Shown one piece after another: positions 52,300-63,891 of a stretch of DNA of 64,000 nucleotides. The notes beneath the pieces were generated by a model. It made no database searches and was not told the origin of the DNA. It saw nothing but the letters and a program-made list of their open reading frames with translations. This DNA comes from Ascarosepion bandense. Taxonomy: Eukaryota > Mollusca > Cephalopoda > Sepiida > Sepiidae. Location: contig JBBBDQ010001122.1 of assembly GCA_037127315.1 (NCBI GenBank), positions 8,204,001 through 8,268,000 of the forward strand, in the 5' to 3' direction. The translations under genes and the position numbers were made by a program. Numbering within the stretch: the stretch's first letter is position 1; every line of letters starts with the position of its first letter.

Positions 52300-52585
52300 G
52301 TGCCTTGTAAAGCAGTGGATATCGGCTCTGAACGAGAAATCGGAGAGCCGAGTTCGAATTCGAAATTCCAGTTAAATTCATTGCATTCACTTACGCACAA
52401 ATGCTCCCTGCAGCTAAGTGTTAAACTAGCCGGACAGATTGAGTTCTATAGCCTTATTTGGCAACCAGTCTACCGCGGAAATTAATGGTAACTTACTGCG
52501 GGAAATTTTTCTGCCTCGCCAGTCATGTCTCAAAAGAGACATGATCGCCCAAGCGTGCATCACGTATGGCGCTTATCTGACTGAC
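52300..52585 (+). mobile_element. SINE family A monomer
   Basis: GTGCCTTGTAAAGCAGTGGA, box B-like GAGTTCGAATTC with a local duplication (CGAATTCGAAATTCC). The body lacks the AAAGGTATTAATCC part. The stem-loop GTCTCAAAAGAGAC is intact and the end is CTTATCTGACTG. Confidence 0.85.
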
Positions 52586-52838
52586 ATATTAATAACACTT
52601 TGCTAAAAATAGTGCTAAACTTTTGAAAAATTAGAATTTTAAATTAACAATTTATTCCAGTCAATTTTAAAATAACAATTTATTCCAGTCAATTTTAAAA
52701 TAACAATTTTAAAATAATTCTCAAAATAATTAAAATAATTTTTAATTTTAATTTTTAAAATAATTTTAAAATAACAATGTATTCCAGTCAGTTTAAATAA
52801 GATTCGAAATAGAGCATAGTATTTGAATTTATTGGAAA
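52586..52838. repeat. AT-rich tandem words
   Basis: AACAATTTATTCCAGTCAAT occurs twice plus a partial third copy, with AAAATAATT runs. Confidence 0.75.
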
Positions 52839-52988
52839 CTAGCAGGATAGCCCGGCGTTGCTCGAGTGTAATGAAAGCTTTAAAACTAATCCATGGTCCT
52901 GGAGCTCAGACTCAGCCTTTGTGTGAAGTTTGGTGAGAATCGGATAAAAATTGTGGATTTGTATAAAGGACATACAGACAGATAAACA

Positions 52989-53044
<56 letters not shown>

Positions 53045-53404
53045 TATCTTGACTTTTATATATATATATATTATCGATTTTCTGCACTATTGTAAGAACT
53101 GCAACCTTGAAACTTCTGAATATTGTTTCTTATGTCTTTGTATATAAGTGTATCAAATTTGATTAAAATTGGACCATTCCTTCTATAACCCGATTTTTTC
53201 GATTATCGATTTTCTGTATTTATCGGGGGTACCTCAACACAAAACCTAGCTAAGAACACTCGCAAACGCTTCTAGCACAACTGTGTAAATTTTCAAGAAA
53301 ATCGGTTCAGCCGTTTCGGAGTCTATAGGTAACGGACACACACAGACCCACACACAGACACACATACACACACAGACAAAGTTCCATTTATAAATAAGTT
53401 TAGA
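52839..53404 (-). mobile_element. Helitron-like element, antisense (copy 4, 566 bp)
   Basis: Lies exactly between A (52838) and T (53405). On the minus strand the 5' end is TCTAAACTTATTTATAAATG and the 3' end finishes GCCGGGCTATCCTGCTAG. (CA)n expansion at 52988-53041. Non-coding. It is followed directly by a family D repeat. Confidence 0.8.
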
Positions 53405-53830
53405 TATTAAATTTGAGTTTTGTTTAACGGCATATCAACCTCTGTGGGTTATTAAATGCCAAAAGATTGGGGGTATAAGGTATTTTTTTATAGTGAGAAA
53501 AGTGATTTAGTCAAATTTTGATGAATTGTTTTTCTTTCAAAAATGTATTATGGCAATTTTTTCCTTGAAGAATGTGTTATGGTAATCATTTCTTTCTTAA
53601 AAAATGTATGTTTTTCTAGAAAAGTCTATTTTTGTAATGTTTTGATCCCAGTTTGGGGATAAACTATTTGCCCATAGCTGGGACCCTAACAGGTGCTACC
53701 AGCCTGGGTCAGGGTGGACCTGGGAAAAACAGCAATTAAGAGGTAGTTCCATGCTCCTCACAACTTCCCAACCAGAGGTCTTGCTGTTGGATACAGTTTG
53801 CCGTCATACTCAGGACTAAAATATTAAATT
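53405..53830 (+). repeat. Family D repeat
   Basis: GTTTAACGGCATATCAACCT to CAGAGGTCTTGCTGTTGG and CATACTCAGGACTAAAAT. The most complete copy, about 420 bp. It shows no terminal inverted repeats and no Pol III boxes that I can see. Confidence 0.7.
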
Positions 53831-54650
53831 TAATAACTCAGTTTGAAATTAACACTAAAATAAGAGTCAAGAAGAATTTTTATTATTAAAAAATTTCTTT
53901 TATATGTTAGGTATCGAGTTTTTGTGGAGGTACTCTATAGTGAGACGTAGTGGAGAAGTTTGCGTGTCTCTAAGAACCTGCATGCAATACCGTCGGGTGT
54001 TTCGTCCTCTGGTACGGTGCCCCATGGCGGTAAGAATTCAAGGAAAGAATCAGGCTAAGTGCAACTTGACGCCCGGTGGTAGGCGGCTAAAGCAAGAAAT
54101 TGATGCATGACCTACGTGATAAGTCATAGTTTACCGTAGCGTAAAGCGTGTGTGCCAATAAGTGGTGACCCATGGACCACCACAAACAATTCGCAGCAAA
54201 GTCTTGCAGAATACTTGCAGAATTCAACCAACTCTATAATAGCAGTCCACAAAAAAGCAACATTCTTCGAACACACCAGAAAACAAATAGAAGAGACGAA
54301 GAGAACCCAAAGAAAAACCAGAGCTCTCCTACCCTAGCCTACGGCGGCTGCGGACGTCTCTTCAGATCCAAAATAAGATTAATTTTACACTGAAGGAAAT
54401 GTCGATGAGTACCTGAGTACTCGGTAACAAGTTCCGCCCACGACGATTTGGACTTAGATTTTTGTTAAAAGTTCGTCGCAAATTTGTAAATCTTTTTCTC
54501 TATAGAATAGAGAGCGGTTGTCTTATTTGAAAAGATATGTTTGTAAAAACTTCGTAACAAATATATTAATCCTAATCTCTACAGTAGGAGAGCTAGTTAC
54601 CTTATTTGAGTAGCTATTTTTAGAAAAAGTTCGTTAATAATCCTTTCCTC
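53831..54650. other. Unrecognised moderately complex DNA
   Basis: At about 54161-54180 TGGTGACCCATGGACCACC could mimic a retrovirus-like primer-binding site (TGG start) followed by an ATG. The following 73-codon frame has no Gag motif I recognise, and no LTR was found. Confidence 0.35.
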
Positions 54651-55145
54651 TGTACGCTATTTCAAAGGGCCTTCGGATTTCGGCATTTTCCCGCCTCTGT
54701 TCAAATTCTTTCGGATTTTGGAATTTTCCGGCCTCTGTTCAAATTCATCCTAGATTTTAACTTTTTTGCCCTTGCTTGATTTTGATACCTCCAATTTGTA
54801 ATTTGTAAGTTTGGTTGTTTTCTTTTGCTAACAACTATAGATTCTGAGATATTTAGTAAGAGATTGTTAACAATATTTTCCTCTATACAATAGAAACGGC
54901 ATGTCTTATTTGAACATAGGTCTTTGTTAAGAGTCCATTACAATTTTATCAATCAATCGTGATGTGTGTAGAAGGAAGTCACTATTTCAATGGGCCTTTG
55001 GATTTCGTAATTTTCCCGCCTCTGTTCAAATTCTTCCGAGATTTTAACCTTTTTGACCTTGCTTGATTTTGACACCTCCAATTTGTAATTTGCAAGTTTG
55101 ATTGTTTCTTTTTGCTAACAACTATAAATTCTGAGATTTTAGTAA
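54651..55145. repeat. Two diverged direct copies of a roughly 180-bp segment
   Basis: CTATTTCAAAGGGCCTTCGG to AACAACTATAGATTCTGAGA (54659-54851) recurs as CTATTTCAATGGGCCTTTGG to AACAACTATAAATTCTGAGA (54983-55133). The second copy lacks an internal TCTTTCGG/TTTTGG repeat. The start-to-start distance is about 325 bp. Confidence 0.85.
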
Positions 55146-55904
55146 GAGTTCCTCATAAATTTATATCAACTCTTCACTCTGTGGAATATAGGCTGGTTGT
55201 CTTAATTGAAAACATTTGCGTTAAGATACCTTTTACAAGTTTATCTGTTATGGACTTGCATTAAGAAGTATTGAGTTACAGAAAAATATATGAAAAATAT
55301 AAATGTTGATCACCACTTTTCGAAACATAAATATTTGTTTCGATATTTTAATAATATGTTTTCGTTTTTGACATTGTAACAAACATATTGATCTTTGAAT
55401 CGGTATTTGATGGAACGAGTCCCACATTGGTGATCTCATCAATGGAATCCTGACATTTTGTTATGGCTACGGCGATTTTTCAAACTTCCACTGGCCCAAA
55501 ACTGTTCTTTTCGAACACGAAAAAAAAGACGAAAAACTATATTTTTCTCTTTTTTTTCCAACTATCAGCCAATTTCTCTATTCCACGGATTTTACAAGTA
55601 CATAATAGTATTAAAAATATCTTTTTTTACGTAAGCTCACATCGCAAATTACAATAAAGCACAACCAACAATACCACGAATTTCCTTCACTCCGTTGTAT
55701 TAAAACAAAAAACAAAAAAAAAATACCGACGTGGAAATAGGGTTACATAATAATATATTTTCATTTTTGACATTGAAACAAACATGTCGATCTTTGGACC
55801 GATATTTGACGGGGTGAGACCCACATTGGTGATCTGTTGTAGAAATGCGATTTATATATGTATATATGTTCAATAAATGTTCAATATGCACATCAAATGG
55901 GACA
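55146..55904. repeat. AT-rich DNA with a repeated 40-bp word
   Basis: CCACATTGGTGATCT follows GATATTTGACGGGGTGAGAC at 55798-55838 and a variant at 55401-55438. A minus frame MWDSFHQIPIQRSICLLQCQK at 55425-55365 has no family I recognise. Confidence 0.45.
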
Positions 55905-56012
55905 CGAAAAATATTAGGCCGGTGATCCAGCTCCTGCCAAACACGCTTTAGCATGTCTTGCGTAGCATTCTCTAGTGCCTCAGTGATTCGCTGCTTAAGT
56001 ACATCTGGATAT
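55905..56012 (-). pseudogene. Possible Tc1/mariner-superfamily transposase C-terminus
   Basis: The minus strand reads VLKQRITEALENATQDMLKR then VWQELDHRPNIFRVPFDVHI and EHLL. This pattern (KQRI.EA...T.DML..VW.ELD.R...R...G.HIEHL) occurs at the C-terminus of some IS630/Tc1/mariner transposases. The catalytic domain is absent. Call by pattern memory only. Confidence 0.5.
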
Positions 56013-56335
56013 ATTGTGTGACCCAGGGTGTAAATCTATCGTAGACGATTCCAAAATTAGTTCATTTTCAATATATTTTTCATTTTTGTTTATATATATT
56101 CTACGTTGTATCAACAATATTTTGTGAAGAAAGGTGATATATTGTGTGAACCTGGGTGAAGATCTATCGTAGAAGATTCCAAAATTAGTTCACTTCAATA
56201 TATTTTTATTGTTGTTTATATTTATCCTAAGTTGTATCAACAATATTTTTGTGAAGAAAGAAGATATATTGGTGTAAATCTATCGTAGAAGATTTCAAAA
56301 TTGGTTCACTTTCAATATATTTTTTCATATCGATA
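56013..56335. repeat. Tandem repeat of a roughly 118-bp unit, 2.5 copies
   Basis: ATCTATCGTAGACGATTCCA at 56034, ATCTATCGTAGAAGATTCCA at 56162 and ATCTATCGTAGAAGATTTCA at 56278, with shared GTTGTATCAACAATATTTT between them. Confidence 0.85.
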
Positions 56336-57355
56336 AATTATTTTCTTTTTTTATCCAAATTAAATTAAAAATTATATTACTATGCACGACTAATGCACTG
56401 AGTATATTTTGTAAAATATTTCTTTGGTTTTCGTATAATCTTTTATTTAAATTTCAAAATATCATGCAAATGTGGTATTCCTGTAATCTGTCAATGTTAT
56501 GTTGTCATCCCAAATTGATTTCAGTTTCGTCTCTGTCCTCTGGCAGAGTTCGGCTTGGTTGTATGTCTGTCCGATGACGGACATGCGGCTGGAGGAAAGT
56601 GCTAGACCTCAGGTGGTCATCCTCTTAGGCTCTACCTCTCCTTCGAGAGCGGGCTGAGTTTATTGCCCGGTGTCTGAGACGTCCCCAAAAGTGGAAGTGC
56701 CGAGGGTTTTGGGGGATTTTTTTCTACTGTGCTGCCGATAAAAACACCTAAAACAAACCTTGTGTTGCATCTGTTGCATGAGAGATGCAAAAGTAAATAC
56801 CAACAGTCGAATTGATTGAATGTTGGACAACCAACACACGCACTAGTCATGTAATAGTCTTGTTGTATTTACTGTTAAATATACAATATTTCTATAACAT
56901 ACATGTTGTTATTTCTTAAAACTTTCACTTGGTCCCAACAGTTAAGTAAATTTCTACTTCAGGTTTAATGTCGTTACTATTTTATCTTGTGTTCATTGAA
57001 TCTCTTTTTGAAGAATTATAACCTATACAATAATATTAAATAGTCTTTTGGAATTGTTGTTATTGTGTTGACAGGTAGGATAATGTGCCTGATTTTAGCA
57101 AGGATACTTTTGTCATTTCATTTTTTGTTTTTTGTCGTAAAACAAATAGAACTATGGAAGCTATTTCATGGAAGTTATTTTCTGGATAGTAGCAGCCATA
57201 TTGTTACAGTCGCCATCTTGCTTCATGAGTAGCTATTTGCTTGGAGAAAATCCCGTTTTCTTGTATCTTTCAAATAACAAAACACAATCTAGTCATTAGG
57301 ACACGTCATTAATTAATTTTAAGTGTTAAATGGCCAGCAGTTGAATAAGCCTGTA
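56336..57355. other. Unrecognised DNA
   Basis: GC is slightly higher at 56520-56720. No frame with a recognisable domain; this could be unique sequence. Confidence 0.4.
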
Positions 57356-58408
57356 AAAATAGCAAACACTTTCAGCGTAAAAATTAGAAAAAGAAAAAGG
57401 GAAAAAATAATAGAAAATGTAAAGAAAGAAAAAGACAGAAAGACAAGAATTCCAAGCCTGAAAGAAGGAACAGGAAAAAATAGAAGTAAAAAAAAAAAAG
57501 GGAAGAAGGACGAGAATCCCAAATCCGAAATAACAAAGAGGAAGAAAATAAAATAAAGACGAGAATCATAAACACGAAAGAATGGAGAGGAAACAAAATC
57601 AAATAAAATAAGAAAATAAAAAAGATAAATAAGAAGGAACGAAAAAAAGAAAGGAAGAAAGAAAGAAACAGAAAATTTCAAGAAGAACGAAAGAATTAAC
57701 AAAATAAAAAAAAGAGAGAAAGTCAAGTGAAAGAAGGAAAAGGAATATACGAAGAAAAAAGAAAAAGAAAAAAAGAAGAAAAAAGAAAAAAAGAAAGTAA
57801 AAAAGAAAAAAAGAAGAAAAAAGTAAAAGCAGAAAAAGAAAAAGATAACGAAGAAACAAAGATTTAAAACATGAGAGGAAAGTGAAAAAAAAAGTGAAAG
57901 CGATAAAAACAGAAGAAAAATATAAAAATAGATGAATGAAAAAGAAAAAGAAAAGGAAAAGAGAGAAGGAGAGGAAAGCGAAAATAGTTTTGAGAGAGAG
58001 AAAGTGTGTAGAGAAGAATGATTGCAGAAAGAAAGTAAAAGAAAAGAAGAAAATGAAAAAAAGAAGAGTGGGGAGAGTATATTGAAAGAAAAAGTGAAAG
58101 AGTGTAGAGAAGAAAGACAGAAGAAACAAGGTAAAACAAAAAATGAAAGAAAATATGAAAAAGACACATGAATGAAAAATAAAAGAGAGAAAGAGAATAG
58201 AACGAGAGAAGGGAACGACAGAAGAAAAATACAAGGAAGGCAGAATGAAATAAGGAGTAAAGAAAAAGATGAAAGAAAGAGAGTTGAATGAAAGTAAGGG
58301 AGAAAGAAAGATGAGAAGACAGAAGGTGAAGATGGAAGGGAAGGACACCCAAGGGAAGAAGAACACAAGAAAAAGAAAAAAAAGACGAACGAAAGAATGA
58401 CGAAAAAC

Positions 58409-58412
<4 letters not shown>
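57356..58412. repeat. Polypurine (GAAA-rich) tract, 1.05 kb
   Basis: The plus strand is nearly all A/G (AGAAAAAGAAAAAG words). Minus frames up to 450 codons are Phe/Ser/Leu-only and not genes. Confidence 0.95.

Positions 58413-58460
<48 letters not shown>
58413..58460. repeat. (GA)n microsatellite
   Basis: About 23 GA units, separating the purine tract from a LINE 3' end. Confidence 0.97.
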
Positions 58461-59075
58461 ATGAAGTGTGTTTTTAATCGTTTCACCTCAAGCAAGGCGG
58501 TAACGCCACTGATACGCAGGGGGGTACATAACAGAAAAAGATCAGATAGGAGGAGAGTAAAGAGAAAGACGAACCAGTTACAGAAGGTATCAGAGAAAGG
58601 AGCAAGAGAAGGATGGAAATACGGGTGTAATGACAGTTGCAAAAAGGAAAAGACATGCAGGGTGATGTAAAAAGAACTGGAGTCAATGGTTAAGAGATGG
58701 GTATTGACATTGCATTTAAATTCCTGACAGTTGCAAAGGCAGTGAGAAAGGAAAAGAACAAGATAGAACAAGATATACAGGCTGATGTAGAAATAACTGG
58801 TGTCAAGTGGATAAGAGATGGGTATTGACATTGCATTTAAATTCTTGACAGTTGCAAAGGTAGAGAGAAAGGAAAAGAACAAGATAGAACAAGATATACA
58901 GGATGATGTAGAAATAACTGGAGTCAAGTGGATAAGAGATGGGTATTGACATTGCATTTAAATTCCTGACAGTTGCAAAGGTAGAGAGAAAGGAAAAGAA
59001 CAAGATAGAACAAGATATACAGGCTGATGTAAAAAGAACTGGAGTCAAGTGGTTAAGAGATGGGTATTGACAAAG
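58461..59075 (-). mobile_element. LINE 3' end with tandemly repeated terminal region
   Basis: TTTTTAATCGTTTCACCTCA and CGCAGGGGGGTACATAAC are the antisense tail. Beyond it a unit of about 118 bp (GGGTATTGACATTGCATTTA to AACTGGAGTCAAGTGG) repeats about 3.5 times. It spans the end of ORF2 (LNAMSIPISYPLD frame) and part of the 3' UTR. Minus frames of 80-100 residues per repeat block arise from this. Confidence 0.85.
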
Positions 59076-59322
59076 GCAATATAGAAAATTTATAAAGAAT
59101 AAAATAATGAAAGAATAGAGAAGGAATGATAAGAAGGAAGGTGAGATGGAAAAAGTTTGAAGGAAAAATATAATAGAAAAGAAAGAAAGAAAGACGAACA
59201 GAAAATATGAAATGAAAGAGTAAAAAAAATCGAAAATAAATTAGAGTACGAAAAGAGTGTAAAGAAAAGAATGATGAAAAATAATGTAAACGTTGTTTAA
59301 AATTTTTGTTTAAAGAACAAAG

Positions 59323-59381
<59 letters not shown>

Positions 59382-59400
59382 CATATATATATTGTAAACA
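59076..59400. repeat. A/G-rich DNA, (CA)n and (TA)n
   Basis: (CA)n at 59326-59362, then (TA)n to 59390. Confidence 0.9.
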
Positions 59401-60251
59401 GTAAACGTCACTTCCGGCGTGTCAGCTTTATGCTTGATTAATCGAAAAAAATTGAGTAGTAAAACCTTGGTACCAAAAAATTTGCGCCCTTTCGATAAAC
59501 AACGTCATATATCTTTCTTTTTAATTTAAAAGACATCGCTTTTGTTCGTAATCAAAGATATTGACCTTTGGCGATTGTCTAATTAAAGAAGGGAAGACGA
59601 GTAACAGAGTCACGAACGAAGTGGCTGAAATGGAAAACATGTGAAAAGTGTAGGTCGATGCTAGTTGACCCCAATAAATAAATAGATTATTATCGATCTT
59701 GTTCTATTTAGATTCTGGAAGAAAAAAAAGCGCGCGTCACACTTTTAAGACAGAGATCACTAGGTTACCAGGACTGAAAAATAATTTAAAGAAAGAAATA
59801 AAGCCTGGAATTAATATGATTTTCAATGTCGGAATACCGGCAGAAGTTCTTGTGGAGTCATCCTAAAACATGAAATGCAAAAACAAACTTTACCTTCGTT
59901 TCAACACAGCTTCATATTTTTAAAATCGTTTTAGACCAATCAAGGCGTTAATACGATTAAGACGCATAGATATTAATTCTCCAAAATTTGGATAATTCTG
60001 TATTAAGTTGGTTCTAAGCTTTCGGCTCACATGAGCCATCTTCAGAGAGGTTAAATTTTAGTGTTGATTAGTTGTAATCCCTATTTGGCTGTGTGGAGAT
60101 TTTTTGCAAATACACACAAAACCAACTTAATAAAAATTATCCGAATGTTGGACATTTTTTGTCATTATTTTCACCTGAAATTAAAGCCAAAATACGATGT
60201 TTAGAAATGCTCATGATTAAAAATAATAGACATTCATTGTCTCTTATATTT

Positions 60252-60255
<4 letters not shown>
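59401..60255. other. Mostly unrecognised; inverted words near 60000
   Basis: TTGGATAATTCTGTATTAAG (59989) is roughly inverted at 60120-60145. Between them GCTTTCGGCTCACATGAGCC and ATCTTCAG recall ends of Penelope-like elements. Weak evidence. Confidence 0.35.

Positions 60256-60300
<45 letters not shown>
60256..60300. repeat. (TA)n microsatellite
   Basis: About 22 units directly in front of SINE family B. Confidence 0.95.
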
Positions 60301-60302
<2 letters not shown>

Positions 60303-60490
60303 GCGCATATAATGATATGCGCTAAAAAGTCTGCCTACTTCTACCGAACGCCCATAGGTAGAGTCGCCCATAGGGGTAGAGTCGCCGACTGACGCCATTT
60401 CGGTCGGGTTTCAATCCTGGGTAAAAAAGCAATCGGAGTCCAACCGTACTGATGAGCTGTGATACGGCGAAACAGATCTGTCTGCGGATG

Positions 60491-60495
<5 letters not shown>
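60301..60495 (+). mobile_element. SINE family B, sense
   Basis: GGGCGCATATAATGATATGC, then a tRNA-like head with a short local duplication (CGCCCATAGGTAGAGTCGCC then CCCATAGGGGTAGAGTCGCC), box B GGGTTTCAATCCTGGGTA, and the end CAGATCTGTCTGCGGATGAC entering (TA)n. Confidence 0.88.
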
Positions 60496-60547
<52 letters not shown>

Positions 60548-60640
60548 ATGTATATATATATATATATATATAAAGTGAGGAAGGGACAATAAACGAACAT
60601 GGTAAAAGATTGATAGATTGATTCCTTTCCTACGGCTTGG
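60496..60640. repeat. (TA)n and (TG)n tail region
   Basis: TA at 60495-60531, TG at 60532-60548, TA again to 60571. Confidence 0.95.
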
Positions 60641-60762
60641 GTATGACGATAAACTACATCCGCAAGGCCTCTGATCAGGAGATTGAAAATTTTGAGGATC
60701 TTGAAACCACCCCCTAATTGCTGTTCTTTTCAGAACTACCCTGACTCGGGATAGTAGCATCT
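60641..60762 (-). repeat. Family D-like fragment, antisense
   Basis: GCAAGGCCTCTGATCAGGAG, as at 45379. Confidence 0.55.
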
Positions 60763-61370
60763 GTTAAGTGCCATACGTGATACACGCTTTGGGCGATCAT
60801 GTCTCGAAAAAGACGTGACTGACTGGGCAGAAGGTTATCACGCAGTAGGTTGCCATTACTTTCTGCGGTAGACTGGTTGTCGGCCAAGGCTAAAGAATCC
60901 AATCTGTCCTGTTATTTGACTCATAGCTAGAGGGAGAAGAGATGTATTATATTATTAAGTAGTAATTAGTGGGGGATCAGTTTATTACTTCATAACATAA
61001 AAAAACCGATTTTCCACTTTATGACCAGTAAAAGCTTTAATTGTTTTCAACTATTATGTTCAATCAATCAGTTAAGTGCCATACGTGATACACGCTTTGG
61101 GCGATCATGTCTCGAAAGAGACATGACTGACTGGGCAGAAGATTATCCCGCAGTATGTTGCTATTAATTTCTGCGGTAGACTGGTTGTCAGCCAAGACTA
61201 TAGAACCCAATCTGTCCTGTTATTTAACCTATAACTGGAGGAAAGAGACCGACAAATACCTGTTCCAAGGGTACTTGCGCGTAAGTAAATGCAGGGAATT
61301 CAACTGGAATTCGAACTCGGCTCCACTGATTTCACGTTCCGAGCCGATATCCAGTGGACCAAGACGCACA
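60763..61370 (-). mobile_element. SINE family A heterodimer, antisense
   Basis: Headless unit with stem-loop module (60763-61060), then tRNA-headed unit (61063-61369). It joins at ATTATGTTCAATCAATCAGT, the same joint as at 3205 and 30455. The head ends CAAGACGCAC. Confidence 0.88.
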
Positions 61371-61561
61371 CAAAAATATAAAATGCATTTTTAAAATAAA
61401 ACTATCAGTAATACATTTCCATAGTAAAAATGCTTAACAAGCAATACATTTCCCCCCCCCCTCAAAAAAAAAATAGTACCAGCAATACACTTTGTCCGAC
61501 AATTTCTTAAAGAAATCAAGATATATTACAAAATATAAGATCAACAAAGCTAGACATAAAA
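61371..61561. other. Family D-like A-rich DNA
   Basis: C-run at 61451-61461. ATACATTTCC words match antisense family D. Confidence 0.45.
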
Positions 61562-62358
61562 TCTATATATATATAAAAGGCAATCTGTGAGTCTGTGTGT
61601 GACTGTCCCCTATGCATGCCTACATTTTTTAGGCTACGCCATTCAAACTTTCTAGGGACGCATATCTACAGGGAAGCCAGGTCGACACATACTTTTTGAG
61701 TTTAAGTTCAGCAATTTTCCCTTTCACATTTTTTTGCCAATGGGGCCGATTATTTACAATTGCTCCATAAAACATCTAAGATCTAAGATTGTTGCTAAAT
61801 TAGGTCACAGAAATCAAATCACACGTGTCAAACATGAATAAAATATTTTTTTATTAAAAAAAATGAGGCTTTATATATTTTTTTCAGATTTAATATTTTA
61901 TACTTCAGGAAATAAAATAAAAAAAATAAATCTTTTTTTTTCGTTAAATATTTTATGCAGGAAATCAACTGTCTGTAATTCGTGTGGCATTAATGTAACT
62001 TTTTCCTCTAAAATTAAATGTCTATATTTTTAAATATTCTCCGAAAATGTCTGAACTGAGAGCGTAATAGTTTTTATATTTCTAATTTCAGTAAAAAAAA
62101 TAAATAATTTTTATTTTTATATTAAATTTATCTAGTCAAGAAAAAAATGTAAACATTTTCCCCCGTAATTTCGAATCAAAAACAAACGCAATGTTGTTTA
62201 CAAAACATCAAAATACGTTTACGCGAAACAAAAGAAAATAAATTTTTTAATGGAATTTTTTAACAGTTTTTAAACAACAATTTTTTATAGAATTATTTTA
62301 ACAGAGTTACTGCTAAAATGTTCTGGGTTGCACGAGCAACGCCGGGCTATGATGCTAA
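61562..62358 (+). mobile_element. Helitron-like element, sense, complete ends (797 bp)
   Basis: Starts TCTATATATATATAAAAGGC after A (61561), and ends ACGCCGGGCTATGATGCTAA before T (62359). A GTTGC/GCAAC hairpin with loop ACGA lies at 62327-62340, 14 nt before the terminal CTAA. The TC start, CTRR end, subterminal hairpin and A^T target are the Helitron signature. The interior is AT-rich with no Rep/helicase. Confidence 0.8.
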
Positions 62359-62485
62359 TATACATATATATGCACAAAATTGAGTATCATCTACCATGCA
62401 TTCAATTGTGAAAGCAGAATAACATATATATTTTTATGACTTGAAAGTTTCTACCAAAACAAAAAATTAAAATTAAATTTTGAAA
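62359..62485. other. Unrecognised AT-rich DNA
   Basis: Nothing recognised. Confidence 0.4.
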
Positions 62486-62965
62486 TCCGCTGCCAAGAAG
62501 GTCGGTTTTCTGTGCAGAGCCAGGAATTTTTTTCCCGGCTGAAACAATCCTGCACATATACAAATCTACCATCAGCCCGCGCATTGAATACTGCTGCCAT
62601 ATCTGGTCGGCTGCTCGTGCTATCCAACTAGGGGTCCAACGGAGAATTTGTAATGTGATCGATCCAGACCTGGCAGCTCGGATGCAGTCACTTTTTCACC
62701 GGCGCACTGTGGTTTCAATGTGTCTCTTCTCCAAATACTTTCACGGCTTCGGCTTTGATAAACTTAGCTCACTGGTGCCCCCTATATATAAATTTACTCG
62801 AGCCTTAATATTAGCAACTAGGTCCCACCCTTTTACTGTGAAACGGATACATTTTAAACGTAAATTCTACTCCATCGGCTTCTTTTCTCGCACTTCCCGC
62901 TTGTAGAATTCCCTTCCATTTACTTGCTTTCCCGACAGCTACAAACTTCAAGACATCTACAGCCC
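62486..62965 (+). pseudogene. LINE ORF2 C-terminal fragment, sense
   Basis: SAAKKVGFLCRARNFF, ILHIYKSTISPRIEYCCHIW, then VQRRICNVIDPDLAARMQSL, SMCLFSKYFHGFGFDKLSSL and SFFSRTSRL followed by a stop and FPFTCFPDSYKLQ. At least two shifts. No 3' UTR; it stops at 62965. Confidence 0.88.
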
Positions 62966-63019
62966 AGATACAGTAACGGTGCTTCATTTTAGGATTTTTA
63001 AAATATAGGTAGAACATAG

Positions 63020-63720
63020 CAGGTGAAGTCATGTACCTACTGGAGTGGTATAGAGAACCGACCAGTTTTTCGGATATACGAGTTCCACTTGAGGTCTGAG
63101 GTGAGTGTCAGTTGGCGTTCAAGGCAATAGGACCTCCTTGAGAGAACACTCTTTCATTGTGACATGGCGATGAAGGAATGTTATAAATTTAGATTTTCAG
63201 ATATTGTATACGACCAGCCAGTTTTTTTATCCATTGATTTTCAAAAGCTAGATCAGCCCTCATCATCTAGATTTTCGAAGGTGCACCCATATACCGATGT
63301 ATCATCTGCATAGATAATCATAAGCGTGTTATATTAGACATAATATAAAACAGGAAGAGGGTTGGACTGTGAAGAAAATCCTTGGGGGACGCTTGTGTTG
63401 ATCTCATAGACCCCAGATGACTGGCCATTCACAACTATTTTCATGGACTTACTTGTGAGCATAAAAATTACTACAAAAGCTCCCCAGCGATAGTTATCAA
63501 ACTCTTCTAGTGATGCCATAGCTAGAGGACTTGTGTTGCAACTTCTTTGCTACATCTTGTAATAGGCCTTCAAGAAATCTAATGCGATCGGTTCCCGTGG
63601 TGTATCTACTGTCTAATGACAGGCATTATTTCAGCAGTGGGTCGAGCAACTCAGAATCCGTATTGCTTGTCGCTGAAGATGTTGTCCCTGTTGATGTGCT
63701 CGAAACATTTTTTTTTATGA
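63020..63720 (-). pseudogene. LINE reverse transcriptase core remnant with YADD
   Basis: Minus strand: IALDFLKAYYKM (decayed motif A, about 63600-63560), then a 61-codon frame (63519-63334) with MKIVVNGQSSGVYEINTSVP and QG. Next is IIYADDTSVYGCTFENLDDE at about 63320-63260 and decayed SADLKWNSYIRK at 63100-63060. The YADD catalytic box is intact; several frame breaks exist. It is the only copy of this LINE family here that keeps the polymerase palm. Confidence 0.85.
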
Positions 63721-63891
63721 TTTTAGTTTCGAATAGTTTTATAATTACACTGGGGAGATGTTGGAGTATTTTAGGATACCTTTGTATACTAGTGAGGTAA
63801 CCCCATTTTATAGCTGACTCATTTTATAGCTCTCCAATAGAAGGGTTAACCAATCAGAAGGCTCAACATATTCAATGCAACGTGTATACGA
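63721..63891. other. Unrecognised DNA
   Basis: TTTTATAGCTGACTCATTTT and similar repeated words; no gene. Confidence 0.4.

Noticed and set aside
54161..54393. LTR retrotransposon primer-binding site and Gag start
   Set aside because: TGGTGACCC and a following ATG are suggestive, but no LTR pair, no Gag motif and no downstream pol were seen.
57319..58957. 363- and 452-codon minus frames, Phe/Leu/Ser-only
   Set aside because: They translate a polypurine tract and LINE 3' repeats; look like membrane proteins only by composition.
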